Assembly: GCF_030814715.1 (NCBI RefSeq)
Contig: NZ_JAUSVO010000006.1
Span: 1-64,000, forward strand
Direction: 5' to 3'
DNA: 64,000 nucleotides
DNA from: Kaistia dalseonensis
Lineage (GTDB): Bacteria > Pseudomonadota > Alphaproteobacteria > Rhizobiales > Kaistiaceae
Shown: in pieces, positions 18,481 to 28,574 of the stretch
Position numbering within the stretch: position 1 is the stretch's first letter
Layout of the letters: each line of letters begins with the position of its first letter
Notes under the pieces: generated by a model
The model's input: the letters and a program-made list of their open reading frames with translations, nothing else
The model's database searches: none
What the model was told of the DNA's origin: nothing
Translations under genes and position numbers: made by a program

Positions 18481-19410
18481 CTAGAAGGTCGGCGCGGGAC
18501 GACCGGCAGCGCGGCAGGCGGCGACCAGCGTGTTCGCCATTAGCATGGCGATCGTCATCGGCCCGACACCACCGGGAACCGGCGTGATCGCGGAGGCATG
18601 CGCCGCAGCTTCCGCATAGGCGACATCGCCGACAAGGCGCGTCTTGCCCGCGCCGCGCTCCGGCGCCGGAATGCGGTTCATGCCGACATCGATGACGACG
18701 GCGCCGGGCTTGATCCAGTCGCCGCGCACCATTTCCGGACGGCCGACGGCTGCGACCAGAATGTCGGCCCGGGCGGCCAGCGCCGGCAGGTCGCGGCTGC
18801 GCGAATGGGCGATCGTGACCGTGCAGCTCTCCTGCAGCAGCAATTGCGCCATCGGCTTGCCGACAATGTTGGAACGGCCGATGACCAGCGCGTCCTTGCC
18901 CGAGAGATTATCGCCCAGAACGCGCTTGATCAGCACGAGGCAGCCGGCGGGCGTGCAGGAGACGAGCGCGCGGTCGCGCTCGCCGATGGCGAGGCGACCG
19001 ACATTGATCGGATGGAAGCCGTCGACATCCTTGGCAGGCTCGATCGCCTCGATCACGGCGGTCGTGTCGATATGAGCCGGCAGCGGCAATTGCACCAGGA
19101 TGCCATGAATGGCGGGATCGCGATTGAGCGTCGCCACCAAGGCGAGCAGGTCGGCCTGCGAGGTATCGACGGGCAGCGTATGCTGGACGGAATGGAAGCC
19201 GAGCTCGCTCGCCTTCTTGCCCTTCGCGCCGACATAGACCTGGCTCGCGGCGTCCTCGCCGACGAGCACGACGGCGAGGCCGGGCGGCAAGGCGCCGGCC
19301 GCGACCAGTTCGGCAGTGCCGGCCGCGACCCGGGCCGTGATGTCGGCCGCTACGGCCTTGCCGTCGATGATGGCGGCCGCCTTAGCGGAAGATGACGGTG
19401 CGTGTGCCAT
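18481..19410 (-). CDS. folD: Bifunctional methylenetetrahydrofolate dehydrogenase/cyclohydrolase
   Basis: Cytosolic enzyme interconverting 5,10-methylene-, methenyl- and 10-formyl-tetrahydrofolate with NADP. The 309-residue product shows the folate-site motif VQLPLPAH, the dinucleotide-binding [14 protein letters not shown] and the C-terminal [14 protein letters not shown] signature. It is slightly longer than the usual 280-300 residues because of a short N-terminal tail, and its ATG at 19410 lies 29 bases inside the end of purU, so the two are translationally overlapped. Together they control the formyl-/methylene-folate pool. Confidence 0.95.
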   Translation of the reverse strand: MAHAPSSSAKAAAIIDGKAVAADITARVAAGTAELVAAGALPPGLAVVLVGEDAASQVYVGAKGKKASELGFHSVQHTLPVDTSQADLLALVATLNRDPAIHGILVQLPLPAHIDTTAVIEAIEPAKDVDGFHPINVGRLAIGERDRALVSCTPAGCLVLIKRVLGDNLSGKDALVIGRSNIVGKPMAQLLLQESCTVTIAHSRSRDLPALAARADILVAAVGRPEMVRGDWIKPGAVVIDVGMNRIPAPERGAGKTRLVGDVAYAEAAAHASAITPVPGGVGPMTIAMLMANTLVAACRAAGRPAPTF

Positions 19411-20242
19411 TGAGGAGCACCCGATGTTCGAGGTGGAACTTGATGGCGCGCGCGAGAACAGCGTTCTCGATGTCGCGGCCGATCGCAATGAGCTCTTCCG
19501 CCGACATGGAGTGATCGACGCGGCCGACATCCTGTTCGATGATCGGGCCTTCGTCGAGTTCCGCCGTGACGTAATGCGCCGTGGCGCCGATCAGCTTCAC
19601 GCCGCGCTCATGCGCCCGGTGATAGGGCTTGGCGCCCTTGAAGCTCGGCAGGAACGAGTGATGGATGTTGATCACGCGGCCGGCGAGCCGCTTCGACAGG
19701 TCGCTCGAAAGCACCTGCATGTAGCGCGCGAGGACAACGAGATCGATCCGCTCGGCTTCGATCAGATCGAGAAGCCGGCGCTCCTGCCCTTCCTTGTCGT
19801 CGGCGACAACGGGCAGATAGTGGTAGGGCAGCCCCTCGGCCTCGACGCGGCGGCGCATCGTCTCGTGATTGGAGACGACGGAGGCGAGTTCCATCGGCAA
19901 TTGCCCGATCGAATTGCGATAGAGCAGATCGTTCAGGCAATGGCCCATCTTGGAGACGAGAATCATCACGCGCGGCTTGACCGCGAGATCGTGCAATTCC
20001 CAGACGAAATTGTAGCCCGTCGCGACGGGCAGGAAGCCGCGCGAGAAGCTCTCGACGGTGGTTGATGCGGGCGCGGCGAAGGCGACGCGCATGAAGAAAC
20101 GGCCACTATCGGGATCGCCATATTGGGCGCTCTCGACAATGTTGCAGTCCTGCGAGGCGATGCAGTTCGCCACCGCGGCGACGATACCTCGACGATCTTC
20201 GCACGACAGAGTGAGAACGAAGCGTGCGGGTTCCACCGGCAT
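19382..20242 (-). CDS. purU: Formyltetrahydrofolate deformylase
   Basis: Hydrolyses 10-formyltetrahydrofolate to formate and tetrahydrofolate. The 286-residue product has an N-terminal ACT domain (about residues 8-80, [16 protein letters not shown]) that in the family senses methionine or glycine, and a formyltransferase-fold domain (about 90-275) with [17 protein letters not shown] and the catalytic [17 protein letters not shown]. Length is normal. It is the first gene of a two-gene unit with folD, overlapping it by 29 bases. Confidence 0.95.
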   Translation of the reverse strand: MPVEPARFVLTLSCEDRRGIVAAVANCIASQDCNIVESAQYGDPDSGRFFMRVAFAAPASTTVESFSRGFLPVATGYNFVWELHDLAVKPRVMILVSKMGHCLNDLLYRNSIGQLPMELASVVSNHETMRRRVEAEGLPYHYLPVVADDKEGQERRLLDLIEAERIDLVVLARYMQVLSSDLSKRLAGRVINIHHSFLPSFKGAKPYHRAHERGVKLIGATAHYVTAELDEGPIIEQDVGRVDHSMSAEELIAIGRDIENAVLARAIKFHLEHRVLLNGTRTVIFR

Positions 20243-20432
20243 GTTGCAACTGCCCTAGATCGACTGCGAAAATAGAAAAGGCCTTCAGGGCGCGATCCCT
20301 AACGCCCGCAAGCGCCCACCGCAACTGCCAACTGCAGCCAAGGCCGGATACGGCCCGGCGCCGCGCGAAACGAGACTTGCGCCCGCAGCGCCAAGCAGAA
20401 AGAGTGCGGCCAGTAAAACCAAGAAGGCCGTC

Positions 20433-21128
20433 ATGTCCGAACCGCACTATGCGATTCCCCCCGCCCCCATCTCCTCGCTGCCGATCCAGGGATCGGAAGC
20501 CCGCTTTCCCATCCACCGCATCTATTGCGTCGGCCGCAACTATGCGGCCCATGCCCGCGAAATGGGCCATGATCCCGATCGTGAGCCGCCCTTCTTCTTC
20601 CTGAAGAACCCGGACGACATCGTTGAGCCGGGCGTGCCCGTACCCTACCCGCCGCTGACCGAGGATCTGCATCACGAGGTCGAACTCGTCGTGGCGCTCG
20701 GTGAGGGCGGCAGCGACATTCCGGCCGAGGCCGCGCTCGACCATGTCTTCGGCTATGCGATCGGGCTCGACCTGACGCGGCGCGACGTGCAGGCCGAGGC
20801 GAAGAAACTGGCCCGGCCCTGGGCCACCTCCAAGGCCTTCGCCGCCTCGGCGCCCACCGGCCCGATCCATACGGCGGCCGCGATCGGCCATCCCGATTCC
20901 GGCCTGCTGACCGCGACCGTCAATGGCGCGGTCCGCCAGGAGGGAGACCTCGCCGACATGATCTGGTCGGTGCCGGAGATCATCGCCCATCTCTCGCGCT
21001 GGTTCGTGCTCGCGCCCGGCGATCTGATCTTCACGGGAACGCCGGCCGGCGTCGGCGGGCTCGTTCGCGGCGACATCGTGGTCGCCTCGATCGCCGGCCT
21101 CGGCGAACTCAGCGTCCCGATCGTCTGA
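20433..21128 (+). CDS. Fumarylacetoacetate hydrolase family protein
   Basis: A 231-residue FAH-fold enzyme, most like fumarylpyruvate hydrolases/acylpyruvases that cleave C-C bonds of 2,4-diketo acids. Visible motifs are VGRNYAAHAREMG at the N-terminus, FFFLKNPDDIV, the metal-binding LHHEVELVVALG (His-Glu-x-Glu), GYAIGLDLTRRDVQ with its aspartate, and LAPGDLIFTGTPAGVG. AAGAAGG lies upstream of the ATG. It precedes nadK by 98 bases on the same strand but no functional link is evident. The substrate (fumarylpyruvate, acylpyruvate or oxaloacetate) cannot be decided here. Confidence 0.88.
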   Translation: MSEPHYAIPPAPISSLPIQGSEARFPIHRIYCVGRNYAAHAREMGHDPDREPPFFFLKNPDDIVEPGVPVPYPPLTEDLHHEVELVVALGEGGSDIPAEAALDHVFGYAIGLDLTRRDVQAEAKKLARPWATSKAFAASAPTGPIHTAAAIGHPDSGLLTATVNGAVRQEGDLADMIWSVPEIIAHLSRWFVLAPGDLIFTGTPAGVGGLVRGDIVVASIAGLGELSVPIV

Positions 21129-21226
21129 TTGCGGCGACACGATTTGGCAACGCACCGCATGTATAGTGCGCCTCTAGCACAGGCATGCGGGCGGGCTTCG
21201 GGCGAACCGCCGAAAGGAAGAGAACG

Positions 21227-22012
21227 ATGATGGCGATCGATCCCAACAAGCGCCGGGCGATCGCGTTCATCGCGAGCGCGACGCCGGAGGCCTGCGCCGC
21301 CTGCGATCGGCTCTGCGAACTCTATGACACGGTCGACCCCGAGGCGGCGGACGTGATCGTCGCGCTGGGCGGCGACGGCTTCATGCTGCAGACGCTGCAC
21401 CGCTTCATGAATTCGGGCCGCCCGATCTACGGCATGAATCGGGGCTCGGTCGGGTTCCTCATGAACGAGTTTCGCGAGGAGGCGCTGCATGAGCGCCTCG
21501 CGGCCGCCCTAGCCACGACGCTCTACCCGTTGCGCATGGACGCACTCGACGTGGCCGGCAACGAGCACCGCGCCTATGCGATCAACGAGGTCTCGCTCTT
21601 CCGCCAATCCTACCAGACGGCCAAGCTGCGCATTTCGATCGACGATCAGGTCCGGCTCGAGGAACTGAGCGGCGACGGCATACTCGTCGCGACCCCGGCC
21701 GGCTCGACCGCCTATAATCTCTCCGCGCATGGGCCGATCCTGCCGATCCATGCCCCGCTGCTGGCGCTGACGCCGATCAGTGCCTTCCGACCGCGCCTCT
21801 GGCGTGGCGCGCTGCTGCCCGACCGCATCACGGTCAAGATCGAGGTGCTGGAGCCGGGCAAGCGTCCGGTAAACGCCGTCGCGGACCACACCGAGATCAA
21901 ATCCGTGCTGCAGATTTCGGTGAAGCAGGATCGGCGCGCCCGGGCCCTGATCCTGTTCGATCCCGGCCATAGCTGGGACGACCGCATCCTGGCGGAACAA
22001 TTCCGCTATTAG
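21227..22012 (+). CDS. nadK: NAD kinase
   Basis: Phosphorylates NAD to NADP in the cytosol. The 261-residue product contains the NAD-kinase motifs [18 protein letters not shown] and [16 protein letters not shown] in the right order, and a C-terminal all-beta domain. It is shorter than the E. coli enzyme, as is normal in alphaproteobacteria. The ATG at 21227 follows an AAGGAAGAG ribosome site, preferred over an in-frame ATG at 21185. Confidence 0.94.
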   Translation: MMAIDPNKRRAIAFIASATPEACAACDRLCELYDTVDPEAADVIVALGGDGFMLQTLHRFMNSGRPIYGMNRGSVGFLMNEFREEALHERLAAALATTLYPLRMDALDVAGNEHRAYAINEVSLFRQSYQTAKLRISIDDQVRLEELSGDGILVATPAGSTAYNLSAHGPILPIHAPLLALTPISAFRPRLWRGALLPDRITVKIEVLEPGKRPVNAVADHTEIKSVLQISVKQDRRARALILFDPGHSWDDRILAEQFRY

Positions 22013-22040
22013 GCGTCTTGGAAGGTAGGCGTCCTGGAAG
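22011..22040 (+). repeat. Imperfect 15-base tandem direct repeat at the nadK stop
   Basis: TAGGCGTCTTGGAAG and TAGGCGTCCTGGAAG occur back to back, the first overlapping the TAG stop of nadK. They differ by one base. Probably a local slippage duplication. Confidence 0.6.
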
Positions 22041-22091
22041 CGCCCGCGCCCGTCTCCCCCGCTGCGCGGGAGAGACGATGGACGGCGCCGG

Positions 22092-22670
22092 CTACGCGAC
22101 CGGCTTCCAGTCGGTGACGATATCGGCGAGGTTGGGCCGCGGCCGCTCGAAGGGCGGTATGTCGCGCGTGCCGATATGGATCAGGCCTGCGAGCCGCTCG
22201 CTGTCCGAAAGCCCCAAAATGTGGCGCGCCTCCGGATCATAGCTCACCCATTCGGTGATCCACTGGGTGGAAAAGCCCATCGCATTCGCCGCGACCATCA
22301 GGTTCATCGCAACCGCGCCGGCCGAAAGCACCTGTTCCCATTCCTTGATCTTCGGGTGATCGGGAACGGTGCGGCTGACGACCGCGATCACGAGCGGGGA
22401 TCGCGTGAAGCGATTGCGCTCAAATTCGATGAATTTCGGATCGATATCGGGCCGCTGGCGCTGCATCAGCGCGGCCGTCGCCTCGCCAGCCAGACGGCGC
22501 GAATCGCCGCGGAACAGGATGAAGCGCCACGGCACCAGCTTGCCATGGTCGGGAACGCGGGCCGCGATGGTCAGCAATTCCTCGATCTGCGCATCACTCG
22601 GACCAGGTTCGACGATGTTGACGGCAGGGATCGAGCGGCGTGTCTTCAGAAGATCGAGCGTATCTGTCAT
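22092..22670 (-). CDS. Nitroreductase family protein (YdjA-like)
   Basis: A 192-residue FMN-dependent NAD(P)H oxidoreductase of the small YdjA-like nitroreductase group. Flavin-contact residues appear in LKTRRSIP near the N-terminus, in ARVPDHGKLVPWRFI and in LSAGAVAMNLMVAANAMG; the C-terminal GTRDIPPFERPRP is typical. The ATG at 22670 places TRRS at the usual distance; an in-frame ATG at 22691 is possible and neither has a strong ribosome site. It is convergent with nadK. The substrate is unknown. Confidence 0.88.
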   Translation of the reverse strand: MTDTLDLLKTRRSIPAVNIVEPGPSDAQIEELLTIAARVPDHGKLVPWRFILFRGDSRRLAGEATAALMQRQRPDIDPKFIEFERNRFTRSPLVIAVVSRTVPDHPKIKEWEQVLSAGAVAMNLMVAANAMGFSTQWITEWVSYDPEARHILGLSDSERLAGLIHIGTRDIPPFERPRPNLADIVTDWKPVA

Positions 22671-22918
22671 GATGTCCAAGGGTCTGGCCAAAACGGATCG
22701 GTTGGGAGAATAGTCGGCCGAGGCGTGTGGCGCGCGACGCCGTCCCTGACATCGGACGAATCGCCGCCCATTTCAACCCCGGTCAGTGGTCGTCGCCATG
22801 CTGCAACAGGGTCTTGAAATCGCCACCGTGATCGGGCTCAAGAGAGCCTCGGAATTATTAAGGTCGCCTTGGTGGCGCATCGTCGGCTGGAGGTTCGGAA
22901 GACCAATGGGAGCGAACC

Positions 22919-23932
22919 TTGCTCACTGAGCGGCTGGATAGCCTGGGCCGCTGGCTGTGCTGGAATGCCGCCGCGCTCCTCTTCGTGATCGTGGGCGCCC
23001 TGCCCGCCTTCGGCCAGAACGCGCCGACGCCGCCCGCCGACATCCCCGATGGCGCCGCGCCGTCCGATCCGCTGTCGCTCGCCCCGCTCCTGCCCGACCA
23101 TGTCGTCGACCCCGCTGCTCTGCTGAAGCCCGGCGTCAGCGAGCATCCGGCCGGGGCCGCCAAGGCCAAGCCGCAGAACGGCTTCACGCTCGAAGCGAAG
23201 CTGACCGATGCCGGCGCGCTGCTGCCGACGGGCGTCGTCTGGCGCATCTTCGCCGACGCGCCCGGCAGCGACGGCAAGCTGCCGCTGGTCAACGAGATCA
23301 ATGGCGGCACTGTCCATGTGCCGCTGAAGCCCGGCAATTATCTGGTCCACGCCGCCTATGGCCGCGCGGGCGTCTCGAAGCGCATCGTCGTCAATGGCGA
23401 CGGGCAGAGCGATACGCTCGTTCTCAATGCCGGCGGGCTCAAGCTCTCGGCGATCGTCGGCAAGGACCAGATGCTGCCGGCCAAGGAGGTCGAGTTCGAC
23501 ATCTATCCCGGCGGCGAGCAGAACAATAGCGAACAGAACGCCATCGCCACCGACGTCAATGCCGACACGATGGTTCGCCTCAATGCCGGCACCTATCACG
23601 TCGTCTGCCGCTATGGCGACGCCAATGCGGTGGTCCGCGCCGACATCAAGGTCGAGGCGGGCAAGCTGACCGAGGCCTCGCTGTTCCAGAAGGCGGCGCG
23701 CATCACGCTGAAACTGGTCTCGGAGGATGGCGGCGAGGCGCTGGCCAACACTTCATGGTCGGTCATGACCCCCGGCGGCGACAGCGTCTTCGACAGCGTC
23801 GGCGCGTTCCCGGACGTCGTGCTCGCCATCGGCGAATATACGGCGGTCGCCAAGCACGACAACAAGATCCACGAGCGCAACTTCACCGTCGAATCCGGCC
23901 GCAATCGCGAAGTCGAAGTGCTCGCGAACTAA
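22919..23932 (+). CDS. Secreted protein with three tandem beta-domain repeats
   Basis: A 337-residue exported protein I cannot name. A signal peptide is clear (hydrophobic residues about 13-31, cleavage near AFGQN), followed by a proline-rich spacer. From about residue 85 three similar segments follow, each with a strand pattern ending L-x-x-G-x-Y-x-V/A: LKPGNYLVHAAYG, LNAGTYHVVCRYG and LAIGEYTAVAKHD, each followed some 10-15 residues later by an I/V-x-V-x-x-G turn (VVNGDG, KVEAGK, TVESGR). This suggests three Ig-like or carboxypeptidase-regulatory-like sandwiches in the periplasm. The start is TTG at 22919 with GGGAG 6 bases upstream. The VOC gene follows 23 bases later on the same strand. 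Confidence 0.75.
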   Translation: MLTERLDSLGRWLCWNAAALLFVIVGALPAFGQNAPTPPADIPDGAAPSDPLSLAPLLPDHVVDPAALLKPGVSEHPAGAAKAKPQNGFTLEAKLTDAGALLPTGVVWRIFADAPGSDGKLPLVNEINGGTVHVPLKPGNYLVHAAYGRAGVSKRIVVNGDGQSDTLVLNAGGLKLSAIVGKDQMLPAKEVEFDIYPGGEQNNSEQNAIATDVNADTMVRLNAGTYHVVCRYGDANAVVRADIKVEAGKLTEASLFQKAARITLKLVSEDGGEALANTSWSVMTPGGDSVFDSVGAFPDVVLAIGEYTAVAKHDNKIHERNFTVESGRNREVEVLAN

Positions 23933-23955
23933 GACCCGGGGGAGTCGGAACCATA

Positions 23956-24357
23956 ATGGCGCAGACGATCAGGCGGCCGATCCTCGGCTTCGACCATATC
24001 GCGCTTCTCGTGCGGGACATCGCCGAGAGCGGTGATTTCTACCGCGACGTGCTCGGCCTGCAGGAAGTGCCCAATGATATGGGCCGGGCAACGGTGCGCT
24101 GGTTCAGCCTGGGTGACGGCCGGCACCTGCACCTGTCGCAGGGCGATATGGCCGGCGTCGGCATCAAGCGTTCAAATCACTTCGCGCTGGCCGCCCGCAA
24201 TTTCGACGAGACGATCGAGCATTTTCGCGCCTCGGGTCTGGCATTCCAGGATTTCGCCGGCGAGGCCGGCAAGGTGCACATGCGCCCTGACGGCTTCCGC
24301 ATGGTGTTCATCCAGGATCCGAACGGATACTGGATCGAGATCAACGATCACGCGTGA
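23956..24357 (+). CDS. VOC (glyoxalase/dioxygenase fold) family protein
   Basis: A 133-residue vicinal-oxygen-chelate protein with two beta-alpha-beta-beta-beta units. The first has GFDHIALLVRDIAESGDFY, the second ends DPNGYWIEIND; histidine in the first and glutamate in the second are in the usual metal-ligand places, with HLHLSQ contributing another histidine. The reaction is not predictable. The ATG at 23956 has GGGGAG 11 bases upstream. It may be co-transcribed with the secreted protein gene. Confidence 0.85.
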   Translation: MAQTIRRPILGFDHIALLVRDIAESGDFYRDVLGLQEVPNDMGRATVRWFSLGDGRHLHLSQGDMAGVGIKRSNHFALAARNFDETIEHFRASGLAFQDFAGEAGKVHMRPDGFRMVFIQDPNGYWIEINDHA

Positions 24358-24359
24358 AA

Positions 24360-24382
24360 GCGCCGCCGCATCGCGGCGGCGC
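24360..24382. terminator. Bidirectional hairpin between VOC and thrS genes
   Basis: A perfect 10-bp GC-rich stem (24360-24369 with 24373-24382) and 3-base loop lies immediately after the VOC stop and just before the convergent thrS stop. Confidence 0.6.
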
Positions 24383-24390
24383 CTTCAGAT

Positions 24391-26349
24391 TCATGCCCTG
24401 GCGAGATCCGGCGGCGTCGCCTCCGCCACCAGCGCGGCGATCGCGTCGGAGAGGGTTTCCGAGACCTGATCGCGCGAGCCGAGACGGCGGATATTGACCG
24501 TCGCCTCTTCCGCCTCGCGCTTGCCGCAGACCAGGATCACCGGAACCTTGGCGACCGAGTGCTCGCGAACCTTGTAGTTGATCTTCTCGTTGCGGAGATC
24601 GATCGAGGCCCGGAGCCCGGCCTTCTTCAGCTTGGCGACGACTTCCTCGGCATATTCATCGGCTTCCGAGGTGATGGTCGCGACCACGACCTGCTGCGGC
24701 GCGAACCAGAGCGGGAAATGGCCGGCGAAGTTCTCGATCAGAATGCCGAGGAAACGCTCCATCGAGCCGCAAATAGCGCGATGGATCATCACCGGCGTCT
24801 TCTTCTCGCCGTCTGAATCGACGTAGAACGCACCGAACCGCTCCGGCAGGTTGAAGTCGACCTGCGTGGTGCCGCACTGCCATTCACGGCCGATCGCGTC
24901 GCGCAGCGTATATTCGAACTTCGGCCCGTAGAACGCGCCCTCGCCCGGCAGGATGCCGGTCTTGATCTTGCCGCCCGACTGCTCCTCGATCGTCTTCAGC
25001 ACGCCCATCATGACCTCTTCGGCATGATCCCAGACGGCATCGGAGCCGACACGCTTTTCCGGGCGGGTCGAGAGCTTCACGACCACTTCGGCGAAGCCGA
25101 AATCCTCATAGGTCGAGAGGATCAGGTCGTTGATCTTCAGGCACTCGGCCGCCATCTGCTCTTCGGTGCAGAAGATGTGCGCATCGTCCTGCGTGAAGCC
25201 GCGCACGCGCATCAGCCCGTGCAGCGCGCCCGAGGGCTCATAGCGATGGACCGCGCCGAATTCGGCGAGGCGGAGCGGCAGGTCACGGTAGGACTTCAAG
25301 CCGTGCTTGAAGATCTGCACATGGCCGGGGCAGTTCATCGGCTTCAGCGCGAAGACGCGCTCGTCCTCGGTGTCGTCGCCGGCCGACGTCACCGCGAACA
25401 TGTTCTCCTTGTACCAGCCCCAATGACCGGAGGTCTCCCAGAGCGACTTGTCGAGCACCTGCGGCGCGTTGACCTCCTGATAGTCGAGCGGGCGCAGGCG
25501 CCGCCGCATATAGGCGATCAGCTCCTGGAACATCGACCAGCCCTTGGCGTGCCAGAAGACGACGCCCGGCCCCTCCTCCTGGAAATGGAACAGGTCCATT
25601 TCGCGGCCGAGCTTCCGGTGGTCGCGCTTCTCCGCTTCCTCCAGCATATGGAGATAGGCGTCGAGCTGGACCTGGTCGTGCCAGGCGGTGCCGTAGATGC
25701 GGGTCAGCATCGGATTGTTCGAATCGCCACGCCAATAGGCGCCCGCGACCTTCATCAGCTTGAAGGCCGAGCCGATCTGGCCCGTGGACGCCATATGCGG
25801 ACCACGGCAGAGATCGAACCAGTCGCCCTGATTGTAGATCTTCAGGTCCTGCCCGGCCGGAATCGCGTCGACGAGCTCGACCTTGAACATCTCCCCTTTG
25901 TCGGTGAAGACCTGTCTCGCCTTGTCGCGCGACCAGACCTGCTTGGTGAAATGGGCGTTGCGCGCGATGATCTCGCGCATCTTCGCCTCGATCTTCGGCA
26001 GATCCTCGGTGGTGAAGGGCTCGTTACGGAAGAAATCGTAATAGAAGCCGTTCTCGATCACCGGACCGATGGTGACCTGCGTACCGGGAAAAAGCTCCTG
26101 CACGGCCTCGGCCATCACATGCGCCGCATCATGGCGGATCAGTTCGAGCGCGCGCGGGTCTTCGCGCGTCACGATCTCGAGCTTCGCATCATGGGTGATC
26201 GGGTCGGAAAGGTCGGTCAGCACGCCGTCCAGCGTCATGGCGACGGACTTCTTGGCGAGCGACTTGGAAATGCCCTCGGCGATTGCCTTGCCGGTTACAC
26301 CGGCCTCGAACTGGCGAACGGAACCATCGGGAAATGTCAGATTGATCAT
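24391..26349 (-). CDS. thrS: Threonine--tRNA ligase
   Basis: Class II aminoacyl-tRNA synthetase charging tRNA-Thr. The 652-residue product has an N-terminal TGS domain (about residues 1-62), the editing/SAD region with [11 protein letters not shown], the catalytic core with the zinc-ligand cysteine in MNCPGH and histidines in DDAHIF and IHRAICGS, and a C-terminal anticodon-binding domain (about 545-640) with [13 protein letters not shown]. The ATG at 26349 follows an AGGAGA ribosome site 6 bases away; an in-frame ATG at 26367 adds six residues. Full length, no defect seen. Confidence 0.97.
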   Translation of the reverse strand: MINLTFPDGSVRQFEAGVTGKAIAEGISKSLAKKSVAMTLDGVLTDLSDPITHDAKLEIVTREDPRALELIRHDAAHVMAEAVQELFPGTQVTIGPVIENGFYYDFFRNEPFTTEDLPKIEAKMREIIARNAHFTKQVWSRDKARQVFTDKGEMFKVELVDAIPAGQDLKIYNQGDWFDLCRGPHMASTGQIGSAFKLMKVAGAYWRGDSNNPMLTRIYGTAWHDQVQLDAYLHMLEEAEKRDHRKLGREMDLFHFQEEGPGVVFWHAKGWSMFQELIAYMRRRLRPLDYQEVNAPQVLDKSLWETSGHWGWYKENMFAVTSAGDDTEDERVFALKPMNCPGHVQIFKHGLKSYRDLPLRLAEFGAVHRYEPSGALHGLMRVRGFTQDDAHIFCTEEQMAAECLKINDLILSTYEDFGFAEVVVKLSTRPEKRVGSDAVWDHAEEVMMGVLKTIEEQSGGKIKTGILPGEGAFYGPKFEYTLRDAIGREWQCGTTQVDFNLPERFGAFYVDSDGEKKTPVMIHRAICGSMERFLGILIENFAGHFPLWFAPQQVVVATITSEADEYAEEVVAKLKKAGLRASIDLRNEKINYKVREHSVAKVPVILVCGKREAEEATVNIRRLGSRDQVSETLSDAIAALVAEATPPDLARA

Positions 26350-26410
26350 ACTATCTCTCCTGCTCACTCCCGCAGACGAGCGCGGGTAAGCGGTTTGTCA
26401 TGGCGCTACG

Positions 26411-26511
26411 CCGTCATCCCGGGCGGAGCGAAGCGAAAACCCCGGTTCCATCCAGCCGCGATCGTTGGGAGCGTCGGCCGCCATGGAGCCCCGCTTTCGC
26501 GGGGATGACGG
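26411..26511. repeat. Palindrome-ended intergenic repeat unit
   Basis: About 100 bases bounded by CCGTCATCCC (26411-26420) and its inverted copy GGGATGACGG (26502-26511). The right half contains a hairpin CCCCGC-TTTC-GCGGGG (26489-26504). It resembles the short interspersed repeats with a GTCATCCC/GGGATGAC border found in many alphaproteobacterial genomes. It lies in the thrS upstream gap and does not encode protein. Confidence 0.6.
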
Positions 26512-26558
26512 GAGAGGGTATCAAGCGCAATCGTGGGCTGATGTCCAGCTTCAAGGCG

Positions 26559-28439
26559 TCAGGCCACAGCAAATCCAGCCGTGATCTGAGCGCTGCGGCC
26601 GAGCGCGTCGGCGGCGTCCCGCATCAGCGCTTCGGCGATAGGGTCGCCCGTGTCGCGCGCCAGCGCCGCGAGCGTTTCGCGGGCATGGATGGCATCGGTT
26701 GTCAGCGACAGCGCCACGATGGCGCGATCGATGGCGGCTGCATCGGCACGAGGGTCCAGCGCACGAATCCTGAGCCCCGCAAGCGCGTCGCCGAGCCCGC
26801 GTGTCGCGACAAGCGCTTCGCCCTCCATATCGGGCCGGTCGGCGGACCGGATCAGCCGCAGCGACAAGCGCCCGAGTTGCCATTGCAGCGGAACCGGGCC
26901 GCCATCCGCCAAGCGGATCTCGGCAGAAGACAGCCGCCGAAGATCACGCCGAATCGCGCGCACCATGCGCGTGGCTGCGAGTTCCGCGCGGTTCGGGAGC
27001 ACCAGGATCAAGCCGGATACGACCAGCGCCGCCAGCAGGAAGGCCGCCGCGCCACCAAGGATGTCCGCAGGACTCCATGGCACGTTCACCAAGGGCTGCG
27101 CGGCGAGCAGAAAGCACATATTGGCGTCGATCGCCGGGATAGCCGTCCATTTGCCGACCCGCGCCAATCCGCCGAGCAGCAGGAACGGCGCGAGGGACAA
27201 GATCAGGACAAGATTGGTCCCGACATGGGGCTGAACCGCAACGCGGTAGAGGATAGCAACCGCGATCCCGGCCGAGACCCCAATGACGATCTGCGGCGCC
27301 GCGCGGCGCGGGGTCGGCAAGGATGTGATCACCATCGACATGATGCAGATGCCGAGTGCCGCGAACTCGCCGGCGCGCCATGGCACGACCAGACCGGCTA
27401 GCGCCGAGATCATGGTCGCGAGGCCGACGAAGAGGCCCGATTCGAGCGCGACGGCGCTGTCGCGCTGCGGCGACAGAACGGCGCGCAGCCAGTCGAAATG
27501 CTTCGGCTCCCGAACCTTCCGTTCCGCAAGGACGACATCGCGGCGCGCAAGACGACGCAGGGCGACGCCAAGCTCGGCATCGTCACGCTCGACGCGCGCG
27601 ATCACCTCCTCCGATGGCGCGGCCGAGGCCAATTCCTCGGCGACACGTGCCACATCCCGGGGCTCGAGACTCACGGGCTCGCCGCGCTGCGCCCGCGCGC
27701 CCAGCGTGCCGGCGCGCGCCATCACGGAGAGAACCGCGACGATTTCCGAAATAATGCCATTATAGCGCTTGTAGCCGTCGACCGATCCGGCCGTAACCGT
27801 CGTCGCGGCTGAAAGCGATGCGGAGAGCCGGCCGAGCAGATCGCTCGCGCGGACATCGCTCTCTCCCGAAAGTCGCCTTGCAGCAAAATCGGCCGCGTCG
27901 ACGGCAATGCGGCGCAAGCTCTCGTCAAAATCGTCCCGCCGGGCCCAGGGCGTCGACACGGCCATCACCAATGTCACCACGATCACGCCGATCAGCGTGC
28001 AGACGACACGGGCGACCGCGAGGTCGAACGACCCCTCTGGCGCCAGTACGGTCGGCAGGACCACGATGCCCGCCGTCATGCCGGCCATCATCACGCCATA
28101 GGACTGCACGCCGCGCACGACATGGACCAGCGCCGCGGCAAGCCCGACCCAAAGACCGAGCGCAACGACCACCGCGACCGGATCCGGCAGCAGTCGCAGC
28201 ACGGCAAGGCCGACGGCGGCACCGACGATGGTGCCGATCAACCGAAAGATCGCCCGCTCTATGAGCAGGCCACGCGAGGGCTGCACCACGACCCAGATCG
28301 GCATGGCGGCCCAATAGGCATGCGGGATGCCGGCGAGGGTCGCGATCGAGAAAGCAAGCCAGGCTGCGAAAGCGAGACGAAACGCCCGCTGGAGCCCGGG
28401 TCTATCGATGCCGACCAGCGACGTGAATTGCACTGCCAT
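26559..28439 (-). CDS. FUSC family membrane transporter
   Basis: A 626-residue inner-membrane protein of the FUSC/aromatic acid exporter type. It has two membrane bundles: residues about 20-165, with IPHAYWAAMPIWVVVQPSRG characteristic of the family, and about 335-475, with the related RRAAPQIVIGVSAGIAVA. Soluble helical segments lie between and after them. Proteins of this family are proposed efflux components for aromatic acids or lipophilic compounds; no periplasmic adaptor gene is adjacent, so the substrate is open. It sits between thrS and yidD, which suggests insertion into a conserved neighbourhood. ATG at 28439. Confidence 0.85.
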   Translation of the reverse strand: MAVQFTSLVGIDRPGLQRAFRLAFAAWLAFSIATLAGIPHAYWAAMPIWVVVQPSRGLLIERAIFRLIGTIVGAAVGLAVLRLLPDPVAVVVALGLWVGLAAALVHVVRGVQSYGVMMAGMTAGIVVLPTVLAPEGSFDLAVARVVCTLIGVIVVTLVMAVSTPWARRDDFDESLRRIAVDAADFAARRLSGESDVRASDLLGRLSASLSAATTVTAGSVDGYKRYNGIISEIVAVLSVMARAGTLGARAQRGEPVSLEPRDVARVAEELASAAPSEEVIARVERDDAELGVALRRLARRDVVLAERKVREPKHFDWLRAVLSPQRDSAVALESGLFVGLATMISALAGLVVPWRAGEFAALGICIMSMVITSLPTPRRAAPQIVIGVSAGIAVAILYRVAVQPHVGTNLVLILSLAPFLLLGGLARVGKWTAIPAIDANMCFLLAAQPLVNVPWSPADILGGAAAFLLAALVVSGLILVLPNRAELAATRMVRAIRRDLRRLSSAEIRLADGGPVPLQWQLGRLSLRLIRSADRPDMEGEALVATRGLGDALAGLRIRALDPRADAAAIDRAIVALSLTTDAIHARETLAALARDTGDPIAEALMRDAADALGRSAQITAGFAVA

Positions 28440-28574
28440 GGGAGCCCGCTTGCCGCCTGCCGTGCGGCTTCTCGATGAAAATCGTCGACGTTACGGGCGC
28501 TCCCCTCGCCTGCCGCCGACCTTCTGCATGGTCATGGCTAGCGCAGCCTTCGGCAGTGCGCAACCGAACCTGGC

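Noticed and set aside
22053-22075. Terminator after nadK (CTCCC...GGGAG region)
   Set aside because: The stem needs bulges and has no T run; too weak to call.
25024-26508. Plus-strand open frame of 494 codons opposite thrS
   Set aside because: Antisense shadow of an intact threonyl-tRNA synthetase gene.
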